From NCBI RefSeq assembly GCF_000259195.1, contig NZ_JH650772.1, positions 15,448-79,447 on the forward strand: DNA of 64,000 nucleotides, given 5' to 3'. This stretch comes from Pseudomonas donghuensis (lineage in GTDB: Bacteria; Pseudomonadota; Gammaproteobacteria; Pseudomonadales; Pseudomonadaceae). The position numbers were made by a program, and so were the translations under genes. Numbering within the stretch: the stretch's first letter is position 1; the number at the start of each line of letters is the position of its first letter. The notes under the pieces are model-generated. The model was not told the origin of the DNA. It worked only from the letters and a program-made list of their open reading frames with translations, and did not search any database. This document shows positions 14,097 to 22,275 of the stretch, piece after piece.

Positions 14097-16145
14097 TTAA
14101 ACGTAAACATGGGGAACGTCGGACAACTGCCGAGAGTTCGCCATGCGCATCAGTTCCTCGAATTCACGGCGGACCATGGCCTGCAGGTTCTGGGCGAGCA
14201 GCATCGGGTCGGTGACGCTGCCCTGGACCGTGATTGGCATGCTGGGGGTAAAGGTGAATTGCTGGGTAACCGATTGCGGCTGGCCAAGCCCTTCGCCCAC
14301 CGGCTTTATCGGCGCTGGCAGGGTGTCGTTTGCAGGCGTTGCACTCACCAGTGAACGCGCCACCTCACCCGGTTGTGCAGCCACCGGTCTAGTGGGTTGC
14401 GCCTGGGTGTCGGCAGGCTTTTCTCCCTCAGCGCAAGACACCATGCGCTTGCCCAGCCAGCCACCGATTGCATCACCCGCCATCCCACCGAGCATGGCGC
14501 CAATGGATGTTCCGATTACCGGGACGAACGAGCCCACCACGCCGCCAATGACCGACCCCACCAGACCGCCAGCAGCCGCACCGTAACCCTCGGCTTTTTC
14601 TTCCGGGGTGTCGGCAGTCATGAACGTTGCGACAGTATTGATACCCGCCGTGAGCAAGGCCGGGCCACGAACGCCCTTGATCGCCGCACCAATCTTGCCG
14701 GCAGCACCCACCGGGCTGGCGGGAGGCGCTGGCGGCGGTGTGGACGGACGTGGCGCAGGCGCCGGGCGCGTCGGAGCCCGCCGAGTCGATGCGCGAGGCT
14801 GGCGTTGCGGTGCCCTGCGTTGCGACGTCCGGCCTTGCGGCGCCTTTCGCCCGTTGCGGGTCGGCTTGCGGCGCTGACCCGGCTTCCTCACGCAGCAGCC
14901 AATGTCACTGGCATTGACGACAAACACATTGAGCGGGTTATTGAGCACATTTACGTTCGACAGGTCAGTGCCCTGCCCTGGACCGCCCGCAGCCCCCTCC
15001 GGCGTCGGCTTGCGTTTGAGCCTGTTCAAAAGGCCCTTGGCAGCTTCACCACCTTTGAGTGCCAGCAAGGTCGTACCGAGCACCGTGACACCCACTACCA
15101 ACCACTTGAGCGCATCCGGAGCGGCCGTGAATTCTTTGGCCTTGGCAGCCACGCCCAAGGCCAAGCCATCCGCCAACGGCCGCAGGGAATCACCCAAGCT
15201 GCGTAGCGCCTCATCGACCGCGTTGGACGCTTCGCTCAAACGCTGATCAGAAGTTCCACGGCGTGCAAGCAAATCCCTGTCGAGCACGCCCTTGGCACCC
15301 GAGGCTTCGGTACTGCCTAGTGCCTTGTCCAACGTTTGGTTCTGCGCTGCGGACAGACTGTCGGCAGCGCCTTCGCCCGTTCCCTTGCGCTGAAACACTA
15401 TGTGCTCCAGCGCTTTCTCCAGCTCATCCGGCCCGCTCACCTGAGGTTTTTTCTGAACCTCGCCGACCAGGCGTGCCGCCTCCTTGGCTGACACATCCTG
15501 GCCAACCGCGAATCTGGCCGCCACGGGGGCGTAAGCAAGGGCTTTATTCAAGCCCATCCCCGTGTCGAACAACTGCTTGATCAGCTCAGCTGCCTGATTA
15601 CGCTCCATCCCTGTTGCGTCGGTGATCGTCGTCACCTTGGCGATGATTGCCTGCTCTTGCGCCGAAGGTTCCGCACCATCGGCCACCCCTGCGCTAATGG
15701 CAAGATCGCGGGTGATCTTCTGATACTCAGCGCTGATCTGGGTGGGTAGCAGCAACACCCGCGAACGTTTCAATACCTCGCCAACGAGCGGAATGTCCTC
15801 AATGACCTTCAGGTTGTCCCGTTTGGGTGCTGTATCCGTTGCCGGCGGCCCGGCCTTGCCCACAGCCACCACGATCTGCTGCTGACGAAACCTGCCCAGC
15901 GCAACGACCTGCCGCTCAAGCAGGTTGAGCGTTGCCTGCAGGTAAGGGCGCAACTCGCCCAGCCAGTCCAGGCGGCCTTGCGGTGCAGGCGTTGCGCCGT
16001 TGCGCAAGCTGAAGACTTCAGCGTAAATGCTCTCCAGAACGTTGGTATTTTCCTTGATACGGTCTTCGATCGACTTGAACGCAATACCTACCGTAAATGC
16101 GACGGCGGCACCGAGTTCCAGTTTCAATGCCGAATTGCTCGTCAT
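14097..16145 (-). CDS. Tail tape measure protein (gpT-like)
   Basis: 682 aa from ATG 16145 (MTSNSALKLELGAAVAFTVGIAF), preceded by AGGGGG. The tape measure sets tail length and fills the tube; at roughly 0.15 nm per residue this predicts a tail near 100 nm, in the R-pyocin range. The N-terminal half is helical and charged. Residues about 415-480 form an unusual Arg/Pro/Ala-rich linker. Residues about 515-570 are Gly-zipper-like hydrophobic (GGLVGSVIGGVVGSFVPVIGTSIGAMLGGMAGDAIGG), suited to membrane insertion. The C-terminus carries MPITVQGSVTDPMLLAQNLQAMVRREFEELM, a common end of tailocin tape measures. Confidence 0.9.
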   Translation of the reverse strand: MTSNSALKLELGAAVAFTVGIAFKSIEDRIKENTNVLESIYAEVFSLRNGATPAPQGRLDWLGELRPYLQATLNLLERQVVALGRFRQQQIVVAVGKAGPPATDTAPKRDNLKVIEDIPLVGEVLKRSRVLLLPTQISAEYQKITRDLAISAGVADGAEPSAQEQAIIAKVTTITDATGMERNQAAELIKQLFDTGMGLNKALAYAPVAARFAVGQDVSAKEAARLVGEVQKKPQVSGPDELEKALEHIVFQRKGTGEGAADSLSAAQNQTLDKALGSTEASGAKGVLDRDLLARRGTSDQRLSEASNAVDEALRSLGDSLRPLADGLALGVAAKAKEFTAAPDALKWLVVGVTVLGTTLLALKGGEAAKGLLNRLKRKPTPEGAAGGPGQGTDLSNVNVLNNPLNVFVVNASDIGCCVRKPGQRRKPTRNGRKAPQGRTSQRRAPQRQPRASTRRAPTRPAPAPRPSTPPPAPPASPVGAAGKIGAAIKGVRGPALLTAGINTVATFMTADTPEEKAEGYGAAAGGLVGSVIGGVVGSFVPVIGTSIGAMLGGMAGDAIGGWLGKRMVSCAEGEKPADTQAQPTRPVAAQPGEVARSLVSATPANDTLPAPIKPVGEGLGQPQSVTQQFTFTPSMPITVQGSVTDPMLLAQNLQAMVRREFEELMRMANSRQLSDVPHVYV

Positions 16146-16174
16146 CTGATTCCCCCTATAGCCACGCCACAGGC

Positions 16175-16339
16175 TTAATCCGTGAGCCACCAGAGCATGT
16201 CGCTGAACGACATGCTCATGATTTCGGCGGCGGAAAAGTTCAGCTCCCTGGCCAATCGCTTTGCCGCCGCCTTCTGCCCATTGGGGTCAAACCTCGTCGT
16301 CTTGCACCAGGCGAAAATACCCGGCCTGCAAGCGGCCAT
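16175..16339 (-). CDS. gpE' tail assembly chaperone extension (P2 GpE family), overlapping gpE in the +1 frame
   Basis: 54 codons from an ATG inside gpE: MAACRPGIFAWCKTTRFDP then NGQKAAAKRLARELNFSAAE, IMSMSFSDMLWWLTD. The end resembles P2 gpE' (alternating Asp/Ala, aromatic and MS..L..W pattern). In P2-like tails E' is made as an E-E' fusion by programmed frameshift and acts with E as the tape-measure chaperone. The frame here is +1 relative to E, with TTT-C at the overlap as a possible slip site; separate initiation at 16339 is the alternative. Placement between E and the tape measure is diagnostic. Confidence 0.75.
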   Translation of the reverse strand: MAACRPGIFAWCKTTRFDPNGQKAAAKRLARELNFSAAEIMSMSFSDMLWWLTD

Positions 16340-16589
16340 AGTCTTTCAGGGCAAGCCCTTCGAGGTCCTTGACTCCCACTTCGGCCAGCGAGGCGAAGAG
16401 GTTCAGTTCCCGTTGCTCATCGTCACTGTTAGAGGCCGATTGCGCGGCACGAATGTCGCGTACGGTCGGTGCACGCAGCGACAGGCTGTCGACTTGCACG
16501 CCATTGGCCTCGGACGGTTTACTGAGCGTCACGACAACGCGTTCGGTGCTCACGGCCAGCCAACTCGGGGTCTTGTTTGCTTGATTCAT
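16287..16589 (-). CDS. Tail assembly chaperone gpE
   Basis: 100 aa (MNQANKTPSWLAVSTERVVVTLSKPSEANG...). Family features are TVRDIRAAQSASNSDDEQRELNLFASLAEV and the end LKDYGRLQAGYFRLVQDDEV. P2 gpE and its frameshifted extension bind the tape measure protein during tail assembly and are not in the finished particle. The gene lies 9 bp after the tube gene and is overlapped at its 3' end by E'. Length is normal. Confidence 0.88.
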   Translation of the reverse strand: MNQANKTPSWLAVSTERVVVTLSKPSEANGVQVDSLSLRAPTVRDIRAAQSASNSDDEQRELNLFASLAEVGVKDLEGLALKDYGRLQAGYFRLVQDDEV

Positions 16590-16598
16590 GACAGCTCC

Positions 16599-17108
16599 TT
16601 ACAGGCCCAGGGCCGAACGTTGGGCGGCGAGCTGATCGACGCCATTGATGACCCGCTTCATACCGATCGGATCGATTTCGTAGACCAGGCGGCCATCGAC
16701 TTCGAGCTTGTAATAGGTCACGGCCACGTTGTGTTTGACCTCGGCCTTGTCGCCTGGCTTCCAGTCGCCCATGTCGACTTCTTTCAGCGCCCCGCGCAAG
16801 GTGACGATGACCGGGGTGATCTGGCCTTTGAGGCCTTTGAAGGCACCGCGAAAGGTACCGTTGAACGCCGAGCCGTCGGCCAGGCCGAAGAACTTCAGCG
16901 ACTCGCGACGAACGCCAGTGGTGACAAAACCGGCTTCCTGCTTTTCCATGCCCATGTCGATCTCGACCGGCATGTCCATGCCGCCGGCACGGTGCTCCTC
17001 CATCTTCAGGGTGAGCTTTGGCAGGGTCAGGCTGGGGACGTCACCTTGAAAGCTGACGCCATCGACGAACAGGTTCAGGTTCGCCAGGGTTTCGGGAATC
17101 ATTGCCAT
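16599..17108 (-). CDS. Major tail tube protein (FII)
   Basis: 169 aa starting MAMIPETLANLNLFVDGVSFQGDVPSLTLPKLTLKMEEHRAGGMDMP, the standard P2 FII opening. The hexameric rings of this protein form the rigid inner tube that is driven through the target envelope. Other family blocks are GLADGSAFNGTFRGAFKGLKGQ and VAVTYYKLEVDGRLVYEIDPIGMKRVINGVDQLA. It follows the sheath gene by 12 bp with AGGAGC ahead of the ATG. Length matches the family (about 167-172 aa). Confidence 0.95.
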   Translation of the reverse strand: MAMIPETLANLNLFVDGVSFQGDVPSLTLPKLTLKMEEHRAGGMDMPVEIDMGMEKQEAGFVTTGVRRESLKFFGLADGSAFNGTFRGAFKGLKGQITPVIVTLRGALKEVDMGDWKPGDKAEVKHNVAVTYYKLEVDGRLVYEIDPIGMKRVINGVDQLAAQRSALGL

Positions 17109-17120
17109 GGTTATTGCTCC

Positions 17121-18287
17121 TTAAGCGGCTTGGTCGAGGACTTCGGTCAACCACTGGTTGGTGACCTCGACACGGAAATTCGGGTTCTCGGCTGGCGGCA
17201 CGTCGGTGAAACGGATGTTCCAGTACACCTTGCCTTGCTCCAGCTGGCTGGCGGTGTTCAGCTCGGGGTCGGCGAACACTTCGAAATTGATGATCGCGCC
17301 CTGGGCTTTCAGATCACGCATGAACGCCTGCAGGCCTTCGGTCACATCCTTGACGTAGGTCGCGGTAATCGAGCGGTCGACCGCCCACTTATGGCCGTAG
17401 AGGATCGCGTCCATGACGATGTCCATGGTCCGCACGCGGGTAACGAAGGCCCACTTCGGGTCGCTGCTCAGGGTGCGGTTGCCCCACAGGCGCAAGCCGT
17501 CATCGCGGATCACGGTGGTGATGTTGGCGTTGTTCAGCAGGTTGGCCCGGCAGGTCGCGTCGCCATCCAGGTACTCGATCGAGCGGCTGGTACCGGTGAT
17601 GCCGACGAACGCCTTGTTCGACGGCGAGGCCCAGAAGCCGTACTCGCTGTCGGTCCAGGCGAACAGGCCGGCAACCCAGGCCGAAGCCGGTGCATCTAGG
17701 GTTGCGTTCTTGCCGGTGTCCCAGTACTGCACGCCCGGGTCGACCAGGTAGGCGCGCTTGGCGCCGAAGTTCTCGGCATAAGCGATCGCCGCTTCGTCGG
17801 TGCTGTTCGGGCCATCGATAATGGCCAGGCCGCGCAGCTTGTCGGCCAGGGCCACCAGGGCGGTGCCAACCGCCAGGGTGGAGCTGTGCTTGGGCGTTAC
17901 CAGCAGGCGTGGCTGGGCGTTGAAGCGGCTTTTGCCGTCCAGCAGCGCCTGCAGGCCGGTGCGTTTGCCATCGGCCAGCACGCCGCCGATGATTGCCGAG
18001 GTCTGCGCCGCCTCCTCTTCGAGCTTGGCCACGCCGCAGGCGACGATAACCGCCTTGGCGCGGCTGTAGATGGCCTGGCAGGCCCGGGTGATCGGCGCAT
18101 CGGCGCCGAACGCGGCGATGGCTTCACGTTCGCTGGTGATCAGCACCAGGTCATTGGCCTTGGCGCTTGCACCCGGGCCTTCAGTGAAGGTATCGACCAG
18201 GCCGATGATCGAGGAAGAAGGCAGCGCGATGGTGCGTGCGCCGGTGTCGACGTTGGTTACGGTAACGCCGTGGAAGAATCCACTCAT
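17121..18287 (-). CDS. Contractile tail sheath protein (FI)
   Basis: 388 aa (MSGFFHGVTVTNVDTGARTIALPSSSIIGLVDTF). This is the P2 FI family of contractile sheath proteins, whose contraction pushes the tube through the target cell envelope. Characteristic blocks are AIYSRAKAVIVACGVAK, DSEYGFWASPSNKAFVGITGTSRSIEYLDGDATCRANLLNNANITTVIRDDGLRLWGNRTLSSDPKWAFVTRVRTMDI and the C-terminal MRDLKAQGAIINFEVFADPELNTASQLEQGKVYWNIRFTDVPPAENPNF. GGAGACTTACCCATG supplies the ribosome binding site. A GC-rich 11-bp hairpin lies 20 bp upstream in the 5' mRNA. Confidence 0.96.
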   Translation of the reverse strand: MSGFFHGVTVTNVDTGARTIALPSSSIIGLVDTFTEGPGASAKANDLVLITSEREAIAAFGADAPITRACQAIYSRAKAVIVACGVAKLEEEAAQTSAIIGGVLADGKRTGLQALLDGKSRFNAQPRLLVTPKHSSTLAVGTALVALADKLRGLAIIDGPNSTDEAAIAYAENFGAKRAYLVDPGVQYWDTGKNATLDAPASAWVAGLFAWTDSEYGFWASPSNKAFVGITGTSRSIEYLDGDATCRANLLNNANITTVIRDDGLRLWGNRTLSSDPKWAFVTRVRTMDIVMDAILYGHKWAVDRSITATYVKDVTEGLQAFMRDLKAQGAIINFEVFADPELNTASQLEQGKVYWNIRFTDVPPAENPNFRVEVTNQWLTEVLDQAA

Positions 18288-18307
18288 GGGTAAGTCTCCA
18301 GAAATGC

Positions 18308-18332
18308 GAAGGCCCCGCGCTGCGGGGCCTTC
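18308..18332 (-). promoter_or_regulatory. 11-bp hairpin in the sheath mRNA leader
   Basis: GAAGGCCCCGC / GCGGGGCCTTC (18308-18318 and 18322-18332) with a 3-nt loop and no T-run on the minus strand. It lies just upstream of the sheath ribosome binding site. It is not a canonical terminator and could protect the 5' end of the highly translated sheath-tube mRNA. Confidence 0.5.
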
Positions 18333-18353
18333 AAAGGGATTGTTGCGGGTATG

Positions 18354-18379
18354 AAAAAGCCCCGGCGGTGCGGGGCTTT
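18354..18379 (-). terminator. Intrinsic terminator between fibre chaperone and sheath
   Basis: 9-bp stem AAAGCCCCG (18356-18364) / CGGGGCTTT (18371-18379) followed on the minus strand by a five-T run. Its first stem bases overlap the chaperone stop codon. The sheath gene starts 67 bp later without a recognisable promoter in between. Confidence 0.8.
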
Positions 18380-18827
18380 ATTGGGTTTGGGTGGTGAGCC
18401 AGGAGGGTGCAACTGGGCGCTGTCGTGGCTCAGGGAAGAGCTCTGTCTGCGGCCATTCGCGCAACTCGGCTCGATAGAACTGGAGCTCTTGATACTGTTC
18501 CGAACTCAGCGTGGTTTTCCCGGACTCCAGTTCGTCACGATGCCGAGCAACCACATCATCAGTACCCCGAAGTTGGGCGTCCCGCCACTTTCGTTCAGTG
18601 CCAGCAATTGCCTCAGGCGGCAAAGGTGGGCGCTCTCTGGTCAGTGGATTGCCGTCTTCATCTGCGTAAATCACTCGACCTTGCGATTGCTCTTTGAGAA
18701 TACGTGCGTGGTGTTCTGGCGAAATCGACACACTATCTGTCGGCCATGTGTTGCTGATTTCATAAATACCGCGCAATTGCACCGGGTAAAACGCCAGCTC
18801 ACTAGCAGAGAAAACATATTCGCTCAT
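18378..18827 (-). CDS. Tail fibre assembly chaperone
   Basis: 149 aa from ATG 18827 (MSEYVFSASELAFYPVQLRGIYE), chosen because GGAGCC precedes it and because the upstream extension would overlap the fibre gene. It has the usual tail-fibre-assembly layout: an N-terminal phage-like domain (AFYPVQLR..YE...WP.DSV.IS), then YADEDGNPLTRERPPLP near residue 60, and a charged C-terminal helical region (TTLSSEQYQELQFYRAELREWPQTELFPEPRQRPVAP). It helps trimerisation of the partner fibre, which it follows directly. Fibre and chaperone are usually exchanged together. Confidence 0.88.
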   Translation of the reverse strand: MSEYVFSASELAFYPVQLRGIYEISNTWPTDSVSISPEHHARILKEQSQGRVIYADEDGNPLTRERPPLPPEAIAGTERKWRDAQLRGTDDVVARHRDELESGKTTLSSEQYQELQFYRAELREWPQTELFPEPRQRPVAPSWLTTQTQ

Positions 18828-18846
18828 GGTGTACGGCTCCTCTTTA

Positions 18847-20790
18847 TCAATAACCGATTGCGATGTAACTGATGCTGCGAGCATTTGGCGACAATCCAGC
18901 ATTCGGAACGCCTTCAGATCGGAATGTGACATTTTGCCTTGTCCACCCAATCACACGAGCAAATGAATCATCATCCCCCGTAGCGCTATTGACGGTTGTG
19001 GGTATACACATGAGGCAGTAATTGGGAAATGCCATATGGAATACTGAAGAGTAGTTAGCTTCAGCCGGCGTGAAGACCGAGCCGTACTGGATGATCATGC
19101 CGGTTTGAGCATCCCGCCAAAAACCTGATGCACCGCCGAAAGCGGAAGTGTTCGCGATTCCCAGAATAGTTCGTGCAGAAGGGACGTCGCCTGCTGCCAT
19201 CAGCGATTGCCCAACGGCACCTGTATGCTCCGTGGTGTAGATCTTGGCATTGGGCCCCCAATGCAAGTCACCCGCCGCCGACATCAGCAATTGACGAAAT
19301 ACCCTGTCACCCCAGTGAAACGTAATAGCGGGTGCGTAAGTGATAGCACTTTGTGTGTTACCCACACGTGCTGTTTCACGAATCTGAATGGCACCGTTCC
19401 GCCAGTCATTCCCCGGCGTTTTGGAATAAAACTCCGGAAATTGATCACTCGAAACACGTACACCATCAGTTATGCCATACCCCATGAGAGTCGTGGCTTT
19501 TTCCGCCTTGCCCGCCAAAGCGTTGGTTATCGTCGAGGCGAAGTTCGGATCGTTACCCAGTGCCAGAGCAAGCTCATTAAGCGTATCTAGTGCTGCTGGT
19601 GCAGCCGCTACCAGATTACTGATAGCGTCGGTAACAAACTTGGTGCTTGCTGCTTGACTGTTACTTGCCCCAGCAACAGGGGTAGGCACAACCACTGTAC
19701 CGGTAAACGTCGGGCTCACCAATGGCGCTTTGGGGGTCAACAAGTTGTTGACCTGCACCTGGGTGTACGCATCTGTTATGCCATATCCTGCCAGCGTCGT
19801 GGCTTTGGCGGCCTTTGTCGCCAGAGCATTGGTCATGGTAACGGCAAAATTCGGATCGTTACCCAGCGCATCAGCAAGCTCTTTCAGCGTGTCCAATGTA
19901 GTCGGAGAAGATCCTACAAGTGCGGCAATAGCGGCTCTTACGAATGCCGTACTTGCGGCTTGTGTGCTGTTTGTTGAAGCAGCAGCCGTTGGCACATTGA
20001 CCACCCCCGTAAATGTGGGGCTAGCCAACGACGCCTTGCCTGCAAGGGCATTAACCATCGTGCCCGCAAAATTGGGATCGTTATCAATTGCCGCCGCAAG
20101 TTTGTTCAGTTGATTCAACAACCCTGGAGCGCCGTTGACCACACCGTCAATCGCGGCCTGAATTGCCGCGCTCGTAGCGGCTTTTGTAAACGCATCACCT
20201 ATGCCGTAACCCGCCAAAGTCGTCGGATTACTCCCTTCGATCACGATGCCGCGATCGCTGGTTCTAATCTTGGTGAAAGTACCTGCCACCTTGTTTTTCG
20301 GCAACACGCTCAAGATTGACGAATCAACATACTCACGAGTTGCCAGCACCACGGCCGGGTCAATCTTCAACTGCACATTGGCAGTACTGGTCACGATAAT
20401 GTTGAGCCGCACCACCTGAGTCTTGCCGGTGCCCTGATTGAGCAACGGCTTGAAACTCGGCGCACAGTTGGCCACCGCAACCAAGTCACCGTCAGCGTCA
20501 TACAGGCCGATTTCGCGAATCCACCACCCCCCCACATCCGGCGGTATCACCTGCTCGGCGATGATGACGCTGGCGTTGTCCGGGTCGACCTTGACCTGGT
20601 TGAGCGGCGCCCTGCGGCGTTCATTGATGAGCTTTTTCTGATCCCTCGACGGGATCGGGTCGGTCAGGTTGGCATCGCCAACCCCCATTTGCGCAAAGGT
20701 CCAAGGTACGCCCAGGGCGTTGGCATTGGCCTGCTTGGCCTCCCCCACCGCCGTGAGAATGGCGAAGAACTGGCTTGTCTGGTCTGTCAT
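18847..20790 (-). CDS. R-tailocin tail fibre (receptor-binding protein)
   Basis: 647 aa. The N-terminal 155 residues (MTDQTSQFFAILTAVGEAKQANANALGVPWTFAQMGVGDANLTDP...) are the conserved particle-attachment domain of P2 H-like fibres. The shaft (about 190-430) holds repeats: GNDPNF-type motifs at about 237, 311 and 412, SPTFTG at about 252 and 358, and TTLxGYGI at about 195, 333 and 433. Residues 435-647 form the C-terminal receptor-binding part. The DNA coding for this end is visibly AT-richer than the surrounding genes, suggesting exchange. It determines which strains are killed, probably by binding LPS. Confidence 0.92.
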   Translation of the reverse strand: MTDQTSQFFAILTAVGEAKQANANALGVPWTFAQMGVGDANLTDPIPSRDQKKLINERRRAPLNQVKVDPDNASVIIAEQVIPPDVGGWWIREIGLYDADGDLVAVANCAPSFKPLLNQGTGKTQVVRLNIIVTSTANVQLKIDPAVVLATREYVDSSILSVLPKNKVAGTFTKIRTSDRGIVIEGSNPTTLAGYGIGDAFTKAATSAAIQAAIDGVVNGAPGLLNQLNKLAAAIDNDPNFAGTMVNALAGKASLASPTFTGVVNVPTAAASTNSTQAASTAFVRAAIAALVGSSPTTLDTLKELADALGNDPNFAVTMTNALATKAAKATTLAGYGITDAYTQVQVNNLLTPKAPLVSPTFTGTVVVPTPVAGASNSQAASTKFVTDAISNLVAAAPAALDTLNELALALGNDPNFASTITNALAGKAEKATTLMGYGITDGVRVSSDQFPEFYSKTPGNDWRNGAIQIRETARVGNTQSAITYAPAITFHWGDRVFRQLLMSAAGDLHWGPNAKIYTTEHTGAVGQSLMAAGDVPSARTILGIANTSAFGGASGFWRDAQTGMIIQYGSVFTPAEANYSSVFHMAFPNYCLMCIPTTVNSATGDDDSFARVIGWTRQNVTFRSEGVPNAGLSPNARSISYIAIGY

Positions 20791-21392
20791 GAGTACACGT
20801 CCAGGGTTTCAATTTGGTGTTCGCGGCCAACATGGCCATAGCTGCCGCTGACTTCAATGTCGCGAGAGGTCGGCGGATAAATGTCGATTTCATCGCCTTC
20901 AGAAAGGCTTATTCCCAGGCGCAGATGGCCACTGCTGGCGAGCGTGATCGCAAGCCCCGTCAGATGGCGGCTGACCGGCTTGGCGTCATCGATCAGCCGG
21001 GTCAGCTCCAGGTACATCTCTTCGGAGATTCCGTTCTCCAGTACCCCGACCTGAAGCGCAAAGGTGCCCGGCACACCTTGCGGTACCGTCTGCCACCACT
21101 CCTTCACGTCGATCAGGTAGCCCAGCGGCTCCACCACCCGGCGAAGCGCACCGATGGTCCCTTTGTGCGCATGCACATAGAACGCCGAGCGGATTACCGA
21201 GCGCTTGATTGCCTCAGGCCAGGTTTCGTCCCAGCGGTCTACCGACCAGGCCCAGGCCAACTGATGCAACAGGTGCGCCGGGCAGGTGTCGGGGTTGTAC
21301 AGCGCACGCAGGGGGATTTCGGTGGTTTCAACGCCGGCGGCCTCGATGGCATGTTCGAGATCGGTACTGTTGAGCGGGAGCAGGCTGTCCAT
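20787..21392 (-). CDS. Baseplate protein gpI
   Basis: 201 aa (MDSLLPLNSTDLEHAIEAAGVETTEIPLRALYNPDTCPAHLLHQLAWAWSVDRWDETWPE). This is the P2 gpI / tail protein I family, a baseplate wedge component that attaches fibres. The block LLHQLAWAWSVDRWDETWPEAIKRSVIRSAFYVHAHKGTIGALRRVVEPLGY is diagnostic. It starts 1 bp after the gpJ stop, and its last codons overlap the fibre gene start (4 bp, ATGA-type overlap), indicating translational coupling. Confidence 0.93.
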   Translation of the reverse strand: MDSLLPLNSTDLEHAIEAAGVETTEIPLRALYNPDTCPAHLLHQLAWAWSVDRWDETWPEAIKRSVIRSAFYVHAHKGTIGALRRVVEPLGYLIDVKEWWQTVPQGVPGTFALQVGVLENGISEEMYLELTRLIDDAKPVSRHLTGLAITLASSGHLRLGISLSEGDEIDIYPPTSRDIEVSGSYGHVGREHQIETLDVYS

Positions 21393-21393
21393 G

Positions 21394-22275
21394 TCAGCTC
21401 CCCCGGGTCACGGTGATCCCGTCGCACCAGGCCGCTTGCGCCTTAGTCGGGCGGATGTCGGTCCAGTTGCTCAGGTCGACCCGGCTGACGCCGTTGATAT
21501 GCAACTGGGCATCCACGCCCGAGCGGGCCACTTCAGCACCCAGGCGCCGGCGCGGATTGATCCAGGCTTGCAACCGGCGTTTGCACTCGGCAAGCGTCGC
21601 TTCGATTTCCGGACCGCTACCGCTCATGTGCACCACCGCATCAATGCGATAGCGCAGGATTTGCGCACCTTGCACCGTCAAGCGGTCGCCAACCGGGCGC
21701 ACGTCATCGTCATTGAGCTTGAGCCGCACGGTTTCCAGCAGCTCTGCTGCGGCACTGCCATCGCCTTCGAGCGCCAGTACCGTCACCACCACCTGAGCCG
21801 GCGACGGGCTTTCGGCCGTGGCATCAGCCACCTGTCCGGACGCATTGCGGGCATGCAGGATGTAACTGTTGCGCGGGCCCGCGGTGGTCAGCCCTTCATA
21901 GACCAGTTGCACCCGCTCACGCAGAGCATCGTCTGCTTCGAGCACCTGCGGCGTTGGCGGCACCGTGTTTGTGTCCCTGGCCTGCACCACCAGCCGCTGC
22001 AGTTGCACATTGGCCGCCAGTTGATCCAGGTCGGAACCCTGCGCATAGGCCAGCAATAGCGCCTTGGCGGCGTCGTTGACCCGTGCGCGGTTGAGCAGCT
22101 TGCGGTAGGCACCGACTTCCAGCAGTTTGTTCACCGGGTCGCTTTCGACTGCGGCGTCCCAGTTGTCGCCCATATGCAACCGGAAGGTCGCCAGGTCGGT
22201 CTGGAAGAGCGCCTCGAAATCGAGGTCTTCCAGCACCTGCGGCGCGGGCAGCGCCGAAAGATCCACACTACTCAT
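21394..22275 (-). CDS. Baseplate wedge protein gpJ
   Basis: 293 aa (MSSVDLSALPAPQVLEDLDFEALFQTDLATFRLHMG). P2 gpJ/T4 gp6-like baseplate wedge family. Typical features are DPVNKLLEVGAYRKLLNRARVNDAAKALLLAYAQGSDLDQLAANVQLQRL near residues 47-97 and RNSYILHARNASGQVADATAESPSPAQVVVTVLALEGDG, followed by DDVRPVGDRLTVQGAQ. The start overlaps the gpW stop by 4 bp. Length is normal for P2 J (about 302 aa). Confidence 0.94.
   Translation of the reverse strand: MSSVDLSALPAPQVLEDLDFEALFQTDLATFRLHMGDNWDAAVESDPVNKLLEVGAYRKLLNRARVNDAAKALLLAYAQGSDLDQLAANVQLQRLVVQARDTNTVPPTPQVLEADDALRERVQLVYEGLTTAGPRNSYILHARNASGQVADATAESPSPAQVVVTVLALEGDGSAAAELLETVRLKLNDDDVRPVGDRLTVQGAQILRYRIDAVVHMSGSGPEIEATLAECKRRLQAWINPRRRLGAEVARSGVDAQLHINGVSRVDLSNWTDIRPTKAQAAWCDGITVTRGS

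Noticed and set aside
16182..17699. Plus-strand open frame of 505 codons opposite tube and sheath genes
   Set aside because: Shadow frame; tube and sheath on the other strand are unmistakable.
19515..20220. Direct repeats resembling a repeat array
   Set aside because: They are protein-level repeats of the fibre shaft, of uneven length and without conserved spacers; not a CRISPR array.
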